From: Hydrogenophilaceae bacterium | GTDB lineage: Bacteria; Pseudomonadota; Gammaproteobacteria; Burkholderiales; Thiobacillaceae | Direction of reading: 5' to 3' | Assembly: GCA_024709485.1 (NCBI GenBank) | Contig: JANJWO010000070.1 | Span: 1-61,085 of the forward strand | DNA: 61,085 nucleotides | Part shown: positions 18,881 to 27,592 of the stretch, piece by piece | Numbering within the stretch: the stretch's first letter is position 1 | Layout of the letters: each line of letters opens with the position of its first letter | Notes under the pieces: generated by a model | Told to the model about the DNA's origin: nothing | Database searches by the model: none | What the model saw: only the letters and a program-made list of their open reading frames with translations | Made by a program: the position numbers and the translations under genes

Positions 18881-19372
18881 ATGAATCAGCAAGTAGTCCA
18901 GTCCGGGCTGGTCGTCTACATCACTTATTCCATCCTCGACCAGGCAGGCAACGTGGTCGAGCAGCACGATCTGCCTGTGGGCTATGTGCAGGGCGCCAAT
19001 AGCGGGCTGCTGCCCAGCATCGAGTCCGCGCTGGTGGGGAAAAAAATCGGCGATCGGGTGGAAGTGACGCTGCCGCCCGAGGATGCCTTCGGCGAATACG
19101 ACCCGGAGCTGACGTTCACCGACGAAATCGACAACGTGCCGCCGCAGTTCCGCCGCCTGGGCGCGCAGGTCGAGATGGCCGGCGAGAACGGCGCAACCAG
19201 GACTTTCTATGTGACCAGGATCGAGGACGGCAAGCTGACCGTGGATGGCAACCATCCGCTGGCCGGGCAGAACGCGACTTGCGTGGTCAGCATCCTGAAC
19301 ATCCGCGCAGCCACGGCGGACGAACTGGCCAGCGGCATGGCGGCGGATTCGGCGCCGCCGCAGCTGCATTGA
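18881..19372 (+). CDS. FKBP-type peptidyl-prolyl isomerase, SlyD-like
   Basis: A 163-aa protein with an FKBP domain interrupted by an insert-in-flap (IF) domain: the FKBP strand GLVVYITYSILDQAG, the conserved GLLPSIESALVGKKIGD and PPEDAFGEYDPEL, then the flap domain. SlyD proteins act as cytoplasmic isomerases and chaperones. The histidine-rich metal-binding tail of enterobacterial SlyD is absent here. The start is the ATG at 18881, with a weak GGAG upstream. Confidence 0.88.
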   Translation: MNQQVVQSGLVVYITYSILDQAGNVVEQHDLPVGYVQGANSGLLPSIESALVGKKIGDRVEVTLPPEDAFGEYDPELTFTDEIDNVPPQFRRLGAQVEMAGENGATRTFYVTRIEDGKLTVDGNHPLAGQNATCVVSILNIRAATADELASGMAADSAPPQLH

Positions 19373-19407
19373 ATCCCCGGCCTTACTCAAGACCAAGACA
19401 AAAATTT

Positions 19408-19424
19408 ACCGCGGAGCACGCGGT
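19408..19424. repeat. Small intergenic inverted repeat with CCGCGGAG core
   Basis: ACCGCG (19408-19413) and CGCGGT (19419-19424) flank GAGCA. The core CCGCGGAGnnCGCGG recurs at 40966-40980 upstream of fbpA. It resembles the short dispersed intergenic repeats common in betaproteobacteria. Confidence 0.4.
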
Positions 19425-19441
19425 GAACAGGATTTTGAAAT

Positions 19442-19469
19442 AAAAAAGCCGGGTTGCCCCGGCTTTTTT
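19442..19469. terminator. Bidirectional intrinsic terminator
   Basis: AAAAAAGCCGGG and CCCGGCTTTTTT form a stem around a 4-nt loop between the convergent slyD-like gene and the SCP2-like gene. It can stop transcription from both sides. Confidence 0.88.
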
Positions 19470-19491
19470 ATTGACGGCGCGCAGGCCCGGA

Positions 19492-20001
19492 TTACTTGGG
19501 GCAGGCCTGATCGGCGTGGATCTTGCCCGGCAGGCGCAAGAAAGCCTCGAACGGCCCCATCACGCTCATGGCCTCCATCTTGGGCCCGGTGAACTTCAGG
19601 CGGCCGAACATCATGGCGCGCATCGGGCCGTATTCGCCTGCGCCCATCTGGTTCCAGCGCTCGGTCGTCGCGTGCATCAGATAATCGACGTCATAGTCGA
19701 GGGCGGCGGTCTGCTGCTTGCCGCCATACACGCACATGGCCTTGCCGTCCTTGGCCATGATCTTCATTTCGCTGATGTACTTTTCGCCGCAATCGGTGCG
19801 ATACATCTGGATGATCTTGTAGCCGCGGCCCTTGTCGTTCTTGATCCACTTGTCGGCCAGGCCGTCGGCCAGGGTGTCGTCCTTGTTCCAGGCATCGCAG
19901 GCCTGGGCGGTCCATTCGGCCGACATCAGAGCGGGAGCGGCCTGGGCGCCGGCGGCGGAGAGGGCCAGCAGGCTGGCGGCCAAGAAGGGTAGTTTGTTCA
20001 T
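19492..20001 (-). CDS. Exported SCP2 sterol-binding-like protein
   Basis: A 169-aa protein with a clear signal peptide (residues ~1-20, ending AGAQA). The mature part resembles the small exported SCP-2 sterol transfer-like proteins annotated in betaproteobacteria, including the segment GEYGPMRAMMFGRLKFTGP. It contains three cysteines after the signal peptide, fitting the oxidising periplasm. It lies downstream of the Mla-like operon but has its own ribosome site (AGGAGG) and a 170-bp gap, so it may be separate. A lipid-carrier role is inferred from family and position only. Confidence 0.7.
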   Translation of the reverse strand: MNKLPFLAASLLALSAAGAQAAPALMSAEWTAQACDAWNKDDTLADGLADKWIKNDKGRGYKIIQMYRTDCGEKYISEMKIMAKDGKAMCVYGGKQQTAALDYDVDYLMHATTERWNQMGAGEYGPMRAMMFGRLKFTGPKMEAMSVMGPFEAFLRLPGKIHADQACPK

Positions 20002-20174
20002 TTGTGATGCCTCCTGATTTGTGTTGTAGTAAGAAAATCCCATGAACGGTAAGCGGCGGCAGGCGAGTTGTCAATAATTGCCGGCAAAAAAACCGTTCCG
20101 GGGCGGGAAATGGCGCGGTGCGCCGCTATCGAGCCCGCGGCGGGCCGTTCCCGGACGGCGCAAGAGCCGCAAAT

Positions 20175-20834
20175 CTACAGCGTGTGTTCAACCAGCTTGA
20201 TGCGGGCGCGCAGCTTTTCCGCGGCGGCCTGGTCGCCATTCTGCACGGCGCGGTTTTCGAGCAGCTTCAGGTAAACCAGCAGGGGTTTGCGCCAGCCTTG
20301 CTCGGAAGCGGTTTCGGCGGCCAGCGCCAGGGTCGCGTCATCCGCCTGCCGGTGCATGACGGCGATGGAAGCCGCAATCAGGCGAGACAGCGGATCGCTG
20401 ATGTTCCGCAGGGTGTCGGCGGTTTTCGCCGGCTCACGATTGGCCAGGAAGTCGCGGTACTGCGCGGGCAGTTTGCCGGGGTCGAGCGTGTCCCATTGGC
20501 CGCCGAGGAAGCGGTAATAGGCCTGGTCTTCCGCGCTGGCGCCGAATTTGGCGAAATCCAGGTAGCCGCTGCAGGGTTCGAAGCTCAGGCTGGCCTGGCG
20601 CGTGGCGCAGCGCACCAGATGCAGGCGCGCGGTTTCCTCGATCCTGGCGGCGCCGCCGACCGCGTCCAGGGCCTGCTCGAAGTAGCTTTCGGCCAGCCTG
20701 TTCTGGCCCTTGAGTTCGGCTTTCTTGTAGCGTTCGAGCAGGCTGACGCTGTCCTGTTTCCAATCCGGCGGCCTGGGGCCGCCGCCGCAGGCGGAAAGCG
20801 TCATGACCAGCAAGGCGAGCAGTAAATGTCTCAT
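20175..20834 (-). CDS. Predicted lipoprotein of the Mla-like operon
   Basis: A 219-aa protein with a lipoprotein signal: hydrophobic MRHLLLALLVMTLSAC with lipobox LSAC (lipidated C16). The mature protein is helical and may have TPR-like helix pairs; no family is recognised with certainty. Its start codon overlaps the MCE gene stop (ATGA-type overlap), so it is translationally coupled and is likely an accessory envelope subunit of that transporter. Confidence 0.75.
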   Translation of the reverse strand: MRHLLLALLVMTLSACGGGPRPPDWKQDSVSLLERYKKAELKGQNRLAESYFEQALDAVGGAARIEETARLHLVRCATRQASLSFEPCSGYLDFAKFGASAEDQAYYRFLGGQWDTLDPGKLPAQYRDFLANREPAKTADTLRNISDPLSRLIAASIAVMHRQADDATLALAAETASEQGWRKPLLVYLKLLENRAVQNGDQAAAEKLRARIKLVEHTL

Positions 20835-21781
20835 GGCAGCTTCATGTCCGCGTCGCCGCCGAACGGCCACATGCGGTTGATGTCGTTGAGCAGGTCATTG
20901 GCCTTGCGCACCGAGTCGTCGATGTCGGTGCGCAGCTTGGCGAGATCCTGGGTGCCGTCCTTGACGTCGGCGGAAATGGCCACCGCATTTTTCAGCAGCT
21001 CGTCCACGCGCTTGAGGCTGCCCTGGGCGTCGGCGAGCATGGCGCGCACCTGGACGAGCGCCTGCTTGCTCTGCTCGGACACGCCGTCTGCGGCGAACAG
21101 CCAGCGGTCGGTCTTGGCCAGCATGGCGTCGACCTTGGCCGACACCTCGTTCAGCTTGGCGGTCAAGCCCTCGAGATTCTTCAGACTGTTGACGACCGGG
21201 CGCGCATTCTCCTCGCTGCCCAGCACGCCTTCCAGCACGCCGTATTTCCCGCTCATGCGCGCGGTGATGGTCTTGGCATTGGCCAGCGTGCCGTTGAGCT
21301 CGCCGTCCTGGCGGGTGATGTGCTCGACGTTGGCGAGGATGTTCTTCACCCGCTCGATCAACAGCGGAATTTCCTGGGTGGGGTCGCTGACCAGCAGCAG
21401 CACGGTCGAGTTGTCCGGCAACTGCGGCGAGGAGAGATCCGGGCTGCTGATCTTGATCTTCGCGCCGCCGACCAGCGGCTTGTCGAGGTTGAAGCTGCTG
21501 TCGGTCCTGAGCCAGCGGGCGCCGCTCTTGGAAACTTCCGCCTTGATCACGATGCCGCCGGCTTCGTTGAGGTTGACGCTGGTGACCTGGCCGATGGGCA
21601 TGCCGGAGAAGGTCAGCGGCATGCCGGGGCTGATGCCTTCGGCGCTGGCGGCGGCCAGCTGCAGGTGCAGGCGCTGCTCGAAGAAACCGCGCGCATGCAG
21701 CACATAGACGAGGAATGCCAGCGCCAGGGCCAGCACGGCGATGACGAAGAGGCCTACTTTGAGGTGCAGGTTCTTGAACAT
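20831..21781 (-). CDS. MCE/MlaD family protein
   Basis: A 316-aa protein with an N-terminal membrane anchor (about residues 9-28), then one MCE domain (about 36-115, including GMPLTFSGMPIGQVTSV), then a long helical region (about 130-310) suggesting coiled coils. MCE proteins form hexameric rings that pass lipids between inner and outer membranes. The long helical tail resembles PqiB/YebT-like or Mce tunnels more than the short E. coli MlaD. It lies in an operon after an MlaE-like permease and a truncated ABC protein. Confidence 0.88.
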   Translation of the reverse strand: MFKNLHLKVGLFVIAVLALALAFLVYVLHARGFFEQRLHLQLAAASAEGISPGMPLTFSGMPIGQVTSVNLNEAGGIVIKAEVSKSGARWLRTDSSFNLDKPLVGGAKIKISSPDLSSPQLPDNSTVLLLVSDPTQEIPLLIERVKNILANVEHITRQDGELNGTLANAKTITARMSGKYGVLEGVLGSEENARPVVNSLKNLEGLTAKLNEVSAKVDAMLAKTDRWLFAADGVSEQSKQALVQVRAMLADAQGSLKRVDELLKNAVAISADVKDGTQDLAKLRTDIDDSVRKANDLLNDINRMWPFGGDADMKLP

Positions 21782-21789
21782 TGTTTGCG

Positions 21790-22188
21790 TTAGTAGAGCG
21801 GGCGATTCCAGTCGAAATCAAACACTTCCCAGGTCGCGGGCGCGCCGTCGTAGCGCGCTGCCAGCTCGCGCAGGAACGCCGGATAGGGAATATCGTACAG
21901 CATGGCGCCGGGGCGTTCGATAATCAGCCGCGAGCGCCTGAGGATCAGGGCGCGGGCCAGCTTGGCCACGAAGCGTTCAGCGGGTTTCATGTCGGGGTCG
22001 CGCTTGTCGCCAATCGAGGCGAAGCCAAGCTGTTCCAGCAAAGTCCGGGCCTGGCGCGATGCTTCTTCCGCATCGAAGTGCTTCTGATATAGCGGGATCA
22101 GCGCGATGTTCTCGCGCGCGGACTGATTGGCGCGCAGCGGAAGATCCGGCGAAACCACGGCAGCCTGGTCGGCGGGCAGGGTTTCCAC
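21790..22188 (-). CDS. Truncated ABC ATPase-like protein without Walker A
   Basis: A ~132-aa protein aligned with the C-terminal half of MlaF/ABC ATPases. The Q-loop-proximal segment is SARENIALIP, the signature-like stretch is KPAERFVAKLARALIL (in place of LSGGE), and the Walker B position reads RLIIERP, with the catalytic glutamate replaced by arginine. No P-loop (GxxGxGKS/T) is present. The start is uncertain: GTG at 22188 is the first standard codon, while a non-standard ATT at 22245 would overlap the permease gene and fit the homology better. It lies between permease and MCE genes, so it may be a non-catalytic subunit or a degraded ATPase. Confidence 0.62.
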   Translation of the reverse strand: METLPADQAAVVSPDLPLRANQSARENIALIPLYQKHFDAEEASRQARTLLEQLGFASIGDKRDPDMKPAERFVAKLARALILRRSRLIIERPGAMLYDIPYPAFLRELAARYDGAPATWEVFDFDWNRPLY

Positions 22189-22223
22189 CGCGGCCGCGAG
22201 CCCTCCGGCGTCGGCAAAGCCGG

Positions 22224-23018
22224 TCAGATGTATTTCAACGCTAATGACAGCACCTCGATCAGGACCAGGGCCAGAAACACCCGCATCATCCCGCGCAGCA
22301 CGGATACCGGCACCATGAACAGCTTCTTGGGCGTCTCCAGCCCGGCGGCCATCGGCAGCGTGGTCACGGCGAGCCCGAAGAAGATGCACTTGACGGCCAG
22401 GCCAAACAGCACGGGCAGGCTGAAGACCGAGGAAATCGTGGTCGAGAAGGCCGAAAGCCCGGTGGCGCTCAGCCCGTAAATGGCGAGGTAGGCCAATAGC
22501 AGCGTCAGCACGCTGCCCAGCACCGTCAGCCCGATCACGGAGACGACGCCGCCCGCGATGCGCGGCAGGAATTCGAACTGCATGGGCTCCACCTTGCAGT
22601 GCGACAGGGCATCGAGCTCGTTGTTGACCTTCATCAGCGCCACTTCGGTGTTGATGGCCGAGCCCGAGCGCAGCGCGATCAGCAGCGCGGTCAAAAACGG
22701 CAGCAATTCCAGCAGCAGCACGCGGATGATCATTTCGGCGGCGGCGTCGAACAGCCCGACGTTGCGCGCGGTGGAGAGGGTGATGGTGATGATCACCCAG
22801 GAAATCGCCAGCACGTAGATCAGGTAGACGTGCAGGATCTGCACGGCGGTGAAATAGATCTGCTTGACGATGGTGTCGAGCGTGGCGCGGTTCCAGGTGG
22901 CGGGGCGCGCCAGCGTCGACAGCACTTCGGCGAGGAAGGCCAGCACGCCGAAAGTCGCGCCCCACCAGCCCACCGCCTTGGCGCCGGTGCGCTCGACGAA
23001 ATTTAGCAGGAACTCCAT
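22224..23018 (-). CDS. MlaE-like ABC lipid transporter permease
   Basis: A 264-aa integral membrane protein of the MlaE/YrbE family with about five or six membrane helices. The conserved core is readable: LLPFLTALLIALRSGSAI followed by EVALMKVNNELDAL, though it differs from the usual GRVGAA/EIGTM wording. It should form the inner-membrane channel for the MCE protein encoded downstream. The start is taken at the ATG at 23018; GTG at 23036 would add six residues. It heads the operon, divergent from the SH3 gene. Confidence 0.85.
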   Translation of the reverse strand: MEFLLNFVERTGAKAVGWWGATFGVLAFLAEVLSTLARPATWNRATLDTIVKQIYFTAVQILHVYLIYVLAISWVIITITLSTARNVGLFDAAAEMIIRVLLLELLPFLTALLIALRSGSAINTEVALMKVNNELDALSHCKVEPMQFEFLPRIAGGVVSVIGLTVLGSVLTLLLAYLAIYGLSATGLSAFSTTISSVFSLPVLFGLAVKCIFFGLAVTTLPMAAGLETPKKLFMVPVSVLRGMMRVFLALVLIEVLSLALKYI

Positions 23019-23109
23019 GCGTTGATGGCCGGTCACGTGTCCATGAAGCTTGTATTATGCCTATGCTGGCAATAAAGTTTGTCGAAGCATGAAATTCGAG
23101 GAGATCGGC

Positions 23110-23631
23110 ATGAAGCGTTTGTGCGGAATTCTGGCGCTGTCCCTGGCCAGCGGCCTGGCAATGGCCGCGCCGGGGGTGGCGTTGAAGGATGAGAGCGTGC
23201 TGTCCAAGCCTGTCGCCGGTTCGGCTGCGGTCGGCAAGCTGAACAAGGGCATGGCCGTGGACATCGTCGCCAAGCAGGGCGGCTGGCTGCAGGTCAAGGC
23301 CGGCGGCAAGCAGGGCTGGGTGCGCCTGCTGAGCGTGCGCGCCGGCGCGGGCGGCACCGGCGGCAACGGGCTGGCCGGGGTGGCGGGCGTGGCCGGCGCG
23401 GTCACGCAGAAATCCGATTCCAGCCGGGTGGTGGCGGTGGCCGGGGTGCGCGGCCTGAACGAGGAGGACCTCAAGGGCGCCAAGTTCGATGCCGCGGAGC
23501 TTGCCAGACTCGAAGGCTACACCGTCTCGGCCAGCCAGGCCCAGGCCTTTGCCGACAAGTCCGGCCTCAAGGCCGTCAAGATCAAGGCGCTGCCCAAGCC
23601 GGAAAGCGCTGCCGCGGGAGAAACCCCATGA
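23110..23631 (+). CDS. Exported SH3-domain protein
   Basis: A 173-aa protein with a signal peptide (residues 1-20, ending AMAA) and a bacterial SH3 domain (about residues 28-78, with VAKQGGWLQVKAGGKQGWV) of the type that binds peptidoglycan peptides. The remainder is glycine/alanine-rich and then helical. The start is the ATG at 23110 behind GAGGAGA. It overlaps the next gene by 4 nt, so it is coupled to the M48 protease. Confidence 0.82.
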   Translation: MKRLCGILALSLASGLAMAAPGVALKDESVLSKPVAGSAAVGKLNKGMAVDIVAKQGGWLQVKAGGKQGWVRLLSVRAGAGGTGGNGLAGVAGVAGAVTQKSDSSRVVAVAGVRGLNEEDLKGAKFDAAELARLEGYTVSASQAQAFADKSGLKAVKIKALPKPESAAAGETP

Positions 23632-24506
23632 AAAAGATTTTCTCGATCCTGGCGCTACTGCTCGGCGCCCAGGTCGCCAGCAGCGCCGCGTTCGACCTCG
23701 GCAACATTCTGCAGCTGCCCGAGCCGAACAAGCAAAAGAAAACCGAACAGCCGGCGCAGCCGTCTTCCGCGCAATCCTCGGCCATTTCGCCGTTGATGCT
23801 GCTGGGCAAGACCCCGGTGGCGGAGGAGGTCAGGATCGGCCGCCAGGTCGCCGGCGATTTGCTGGGCGCAGCCCCGCTGGTGAAGGACGACACCTTGCAG
23901 CGCTACGTCAACACGGTGGGGCGCTGGGTCGCCCAGCAGTCGGGGCGCAAGGATCTGACCTGGCACTTCGGCGTGATCGAGTCCGAGGACATCAACGCCT
24001 TCGCCGCGCCCGGCGGCTATGTCTTTCTGACCAAGGGCTTGTACAAGCGCCTCAACAACGAGGCGGAGCTGGCCGGCGTGCTGGCGCACGAGATCGCCCA
24101 TGTCAGCAAGAAGCACCATCTCGACCTGCTCAAGAAGTCTGCGCTGATCGGAACCTTGGCGCAAAGCGTGTCCAAGGAAGTGAAAAGCGGCGACCAGGCG
24201 GTGCAGAACCTGATCGGCAACGGCGCCGAAATGCTGGCGCGCGGACTCGACAAGGACGCCGAGTTCGAGGCCGACCGCATCGGCGCGGTGTTCGCCGCGC
24301 GCGCGGGCTACGATCCCTGGGGCCTGCCCACCGTGCTGCAGGACATGGCCGCGATCAACCCCGGCGACAACCGCCTGGCGCTGCTGTACAAGACCCACCC
24401 GAGCGCGGCCGACCGCGTGGCGCACTTGGGCGAGGCGGTGGGCGACCGTTTCGACAGCTTGCCGGCCGGCAAGGAGTTTCCCGAGCGCTTCTACCGCATT
24501 AAGTGA
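23628..24506 (+). CDS. M48 family zinc metalloprotease
   Basis: A 292-aa exported peptidase. A signal peptide covers residues ~1-20. The zinc site is HEIAH (H154, E155, H158), with third ligand E214 in EFEADRIG. It lacks the TPR domain of BepA, so it resembles the LoiP/YcaL type of envelope quality-control protease. It overlaps the SH3 gene by 4 nt and the cyclase gene by 4 nt. An envelope role fits the SH3 partner. Confidence 0.9.
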   Translation: MKKIFSILALLLGAQVASSAAFDLGNILQLPEPNKQKKTEQPAQPSSAQSSAISPLMLLGKTPVAEEVRIGRQVAGDLLGAAPLVKDDTLQRYVNTVGRWVAQQSGRKDLTWHFGVIESEDINAFAAPGGYVFLTKGLYKRLNNEAELAGVLAHEIAHVSKKHHLDLLKKSALIGTLAQSVSKEVKSGDQAVQNLIGNGAEMLARGLDKDAEFEADRIGAVFAARAGYDPWGLPTVLQDMAAINPGDNRLALLYKTHPSAADRVAHLGEAVGDRFDSLPAGKEFPERFYRIK

Positions 24507-26722
24507 GGCGGCAGGCCAGAAAACACGCCATTCCCTGGCTGCTGGCCGGGGCGTGGCTCGTCCTGCTGCTGCTGCATGAAGCGGCCTTCCTGCGCCTGGG
24601 CTTTGTCGAGCGGCTGGATGCCGCTCTCTACGACCTCAGCCTGAAAAGCAGCGCGCCGCGCGGCGCCGACGACCGCATCACCATCCTCGACATCGACGAG
24701 GCGAGCCTCAAGGCAGTCGGCCGCTGGCCCTGGAGCCGCGACAAGATGGCCGCCCTGGTCGACAAGCTGTACAACGACTACGGCATCGCCGCCATGGGCT
24801 TCGATGTCATCTTCGCCGAGCCCGACATCAGCTCCGGCATCGCCACCCTGGATCAGCTCGCCAAAAAAGAGCTCTCGGCCGACCCGCAGTTCCTCAAGCG
24901 CTATGCACACCTGCGCCCGGCGCTCGATTACGACGGGCACTTTGCCGAAACACTGGGCGGCAAGACACTGGCCTTGGGCTATTACTTCATCACCCCGGGT
25001 TTGCCGGCAGGCGTCACCGGCGCCTTGCCGCCGCCCAATCTGCCGGCTTCGGCGCTCGGCGAATACGGCGGCCGGCTGGTCGAAGCCATCGGCTATGGCG
25101 GCAACCTCAAGCCGTTCCAGGACGCCGCCGGCATTGCCGGCTATTTCTCGGTGCTGCCGGATGCGGACGGCACCATGCGCAAGGTGCATCTGCTGACGCG
25201 TTACCAGGATGGCTTGTACGAAGCCTTCAGCGCCGCGACCCTGCGCGCCGCCATGGGCGGCGAGCCGCTGGCGGCGGGGGTGGAGGAAACCAACCTGCTC
25301 GGCCGCAGCTACCGCCAGCCCTGGGCCGAGGTGGCCGGCATCCGCGTCAATCTCAACGGCGATGGCAGCGCCTGGGTGCCGTATCGCGCCGGCGCGCCGT
25401 TCCCCTATGTGTCGGCCAAGGACGTATTCGCCGGCAAGACCGGCAAGGATGTGCTGGAAAACCGCGTGGTGCTGGTCGGCTCCACCGCGCCCGGGCTCGC
25501 GGACCTGCGCGTGACACCATTTTCCAGCGCCTTCCCCGGCGTGGAAATCCACGCCCACATGATCGCCGGCATGCTCGATGGCGACACCGGTTTTACCCCG
25601 CCGTGGGCGCGTGATGCGATCCTGGCGCTCACCTTGCTTGCGGGCCTGCTGCTCGCCATCGCCCTGCCGCTGATCGGGCCGGTCTACGGCCTGGGGCTCA
25701 CCGTGCTCCTGCTCGGCGGCATGGCGGCGGGGCAGTACGCCGCCTGGCAGCAGCACTGGGTGCTGCCCGTGGCCGGGCCGCTGGTCACCGTGATCGGCCT
25801 GTATCTCTTGTCCACGGCCTACGGTTTCCTTGCCGAGACCCGCAACAAGCGCCAGATCACGCGGCTGTTCGGCCAGTACGTGCCGCCCGAGCTGGCCGAC
25901 GAAATGAGCCGCGACCCCACGCACTACAGCATGGAAGGCCAGTCACGCGAGATGACCGTGCTGTTCTCCGACATCCGCGGCTTCACCAATTTCTCCGAGA
26001 AGCTGCCGCCGACCGAGCTCGCCGAGGTGCTGAACAGCTACCTCAGCACCATGACCGCGATCGTGCAGCAGAACCGCGGCACCATCGACAAGTACATCGG
26101 CGACGCGGTGATGGCCTTCTGGAATGCGCCGCTCGACATGCCCAACCACGCCGAGGCCGCGGTGCAGACCGCGCTCGACATGCAGGCCGCGCTGCCGGCG
26201 CTCAACGAACAGTTCGAAGCGCGCAACTGGCCGCACGTGAAGATCGGCGTCGGCGTCAACAGCGGGCGCATGAGCGTGGGCAACATGGGTTCCACTTTCC
26301 GCATGTCCTATACCGTGATGGGCGATGCGGTGAATTTGGGCTCCAGGCTGGAAGGCATCACCAAGCAGTACGGCGTCGGCATCCTGGCCACGCAGACCAC
26401 GGTCGATGCGGACAGCAAACATGTATTCATGAAGATCGACGACGTGCGCGTCAAGGGCAAGGAGCAGCCGGTGGCGATCTACGAGCCGCTGGGGCTGAAG
26501 GGCGCCATCGATGCGGCGGAACTCGACCGCGCCCGGCGCTTCGAGCAGGCCTTCGCCGCCTACCGGCAGCAGCAATGGGACGAGGCAGAGACCCTGCTGA
26601 AGGCATTGAATACGGATTCGCCCCGGGCGCTGTACGATATCTACCTGGAGCGCATCGCGCATTTTCGCGCAGCGCCGCCGCCCGGGGACTGGGATGGCGT
26701 ATTCGTCTATACGACAAAGTAG
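24503..26722 (+). CDS. CHASE2-domain class III adenylate cyclase
   Basis: A 739-aa membrane receptor cyclase. One N-terminal membrane helix (about 11-28) is followed by an extracytoplasmic CHASE2 sensor (about 35-360), three membrane helices (about 370-440) and a cytoplasmic cyclase domain (about 480-660). Metal-binding aspartates D490 (FSDIRGFT) and D534 (YIGDAVMAF) are present, and the GDAVNLGSRLEG motif has the aspartate and arginine expected for ATP. The start is GTG at 24503, overlapping the protease stop. cAMP synthesis is predicted; cGMP is less likely. Confidence 0.92.
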   Translation: MRRQARKHAIPWLLAGAWLVLLLLHEAAFLRLGFVERLDAALYDLSLKSSAPRGADDRITILDIDEASLKAVGRWPWSRDKMAALVDKLYNDYGIAAMGFDVIFAEPDISSGIATLDQLAKKELSADPQFLKRYAHLRPALDYDGHFAETLGGKTLALGYYFITPGLPAGVTGALPPPNLPASALGEYGGRLVEAIGYGGNLKPFQDAAGIAGYFSVLPDADGTMRKVHLLTRYQDGLYEAFSAATLRAAMGGEPLAAGVEETNLLGRSYRQPWAEVAGIRVNLNGDGSAWVPYRAGAPFPYVSAKDVFAGKTGKDVLENRVVLVGSTAPGLADLRVTPFSSAFPGVEIHAHMIAGMLDGDTGFTPPWARDAILALTLLAGLLLAIALPLIGPVYGLGLTVLLLGGMAAGQYAAWQQHWVLPVAGPLVTVIGLYLLSTAYGFLAETRNKRQITRLFGQYVPPELADEMSRDPTHYSMEGQSREMTVLFSDIRGFTNFSEKLPPTELAEVLNSYLSTMTAIVQQNRGTIDKYIGDAVMAFWNAPLDMPNHAEAAVQTALDMQAALPALNEQFEARNWPHVKIGVGVNSGRMSVGNMGSTFRMSYTVMGDAVNLGSRLEGITKQYGVGILATQTTVDADSKHVFMKIDDVRVKGKEQPVAIYEPLGLKGAIDAAELDRARRFEQAFAAYRQQQWDEAETLLKALNTDSPRALYDIYLERIAHFRAAPPPGDWDGVFVYTTK

Positions 26723-26751
26723 GAAGCGCATGCATTTGAGAAGCCGACAAA

Positions 26752-26793
26752 GAGGACAAGAGGGCAGGAGGAAAAGCAGAGCCTCTTGTCCTC
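26752..26793. repeat. Perfect 12-bp inverted repeat between cyclase and phosphodiesterase genes
   Basis: GAGGACAAGAGG (26752-26763) pairs with CCTCTTGTCCTC (26782-26793) over an 18-nt loop. No T-run follows, so it is not a classical terminator. It lies in the 105-bp gap that is the only sizeable gap inside the M48-cyclase-PDE-thioredoxin gene run. It could be an mRNA structure or a short dispersed repeat. Confidence 0.6.
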
Positions 26794-26827
26794 GTGTCTT
26801 CCGTGTTCAAGATTTTTGGGGAAGCCG

Positions 26828-27592
26828 GTGAAGCTGACCGTACTCGGCTGCGGCGGCGGCATCGGCAGCGGCCGCCACACCACCTGCTTCCTGCTGGACG
26901 ACGACGTGCTGATCGATGCCGGCACCGGCATCACCGCATTGAGCCTGGAACAGCTGGCCAAGATCGATCATGTCTTTCTCACCCACAGCCATCTCGACCA
27001 TGTGCTGGGGCTGCCGCTTTTGATCGACGCGGTGGGCGACCGGCGCGACAAGCCGGTCACCGTGCATGCCCTGCCCGACACCCTGGAGATCCTCGACCGG
27101 CACCTGTTCAACTGGAAGCTGTGGCCGGATTTTCGTGAGATTCCCGATGCCGCCGCACCCTGGCTCAGATTCGTGCCGCTGGCGCTGGGCTCCATGGTCG
27201 AATTGGGCGCCAGGCGCATCAGCAGCCTGCCGGCGCACCACACCGTGCCGGCCTGCGGCTACCGGCTGTCGAACGGCGCGCGCAGCCTGGTGTTCACCGG
27301 CGACACCACGCGCAGCGAGGCGCTCGTGCATGCGCTGAACCAAATGAGCGACGTGTCCGAGCTCATCATCGAGACCTCGTTCGAGAACGGCCTGCGCGAC
27401 ATCGCCGTGGCGTCCATGCACCACTGGCCGGATTCGCTGGCCCTGGAGCTGGGCAATTTGAAAAACAATCCGCGCATCTGGATCACCCATCTCAAGCCCG
27501 GCAACGAGGCGCCCATCATGGATGAACTCAGGCGCAATATCCACGGGCGCGAAATCGCGCCACTGACGCAAGGACAGGTAATCGAATGGTGA
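26828..27592 (+). CDS. Class II cAMP phosphodiesterase-like metallo-hydrolase
   Basis: A 254-aa protein with a metallo-beta-lactamase fold. The metal motif is THSHLDHVLGLPLLID (H53, H55, D57, H58), close to the class II cyclic-nucleotide phosphodiesterase signature, with later metal ligands in PAHHTVP and VFTGDTTRS. Class II PDEs hydrolyse 3',5'-cyclic nucleotides. Lying directly after an adenylate cyclase supports cAMP as substrate. The start is GTG at 26828 behind GGGGAAG. It overlaps the next gene by 7 nt. Confidence 0.82.
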   Translation: MKLTVLGCGGGIGSGRHTTCFLLDDDVLIDAGTGITALSLEQLAKIDHVFLTHSHLDHVLGLPLLIDAVGDRRDKPVTVHALPDTLEILDRHLFNWKLWPDFREIPDAAAPWLRFVPLALGSMVELGARRISSLPAHHTVPACGYRLSNGARSLVFTGDTTRSEALVHALNQMSDVSELIIETSFENGLRDIAVASMHHWPDSLALELGNLKNNPRIWITHLKPGNEAPIMDELRRNIHGREIAPLTQGQVIEW

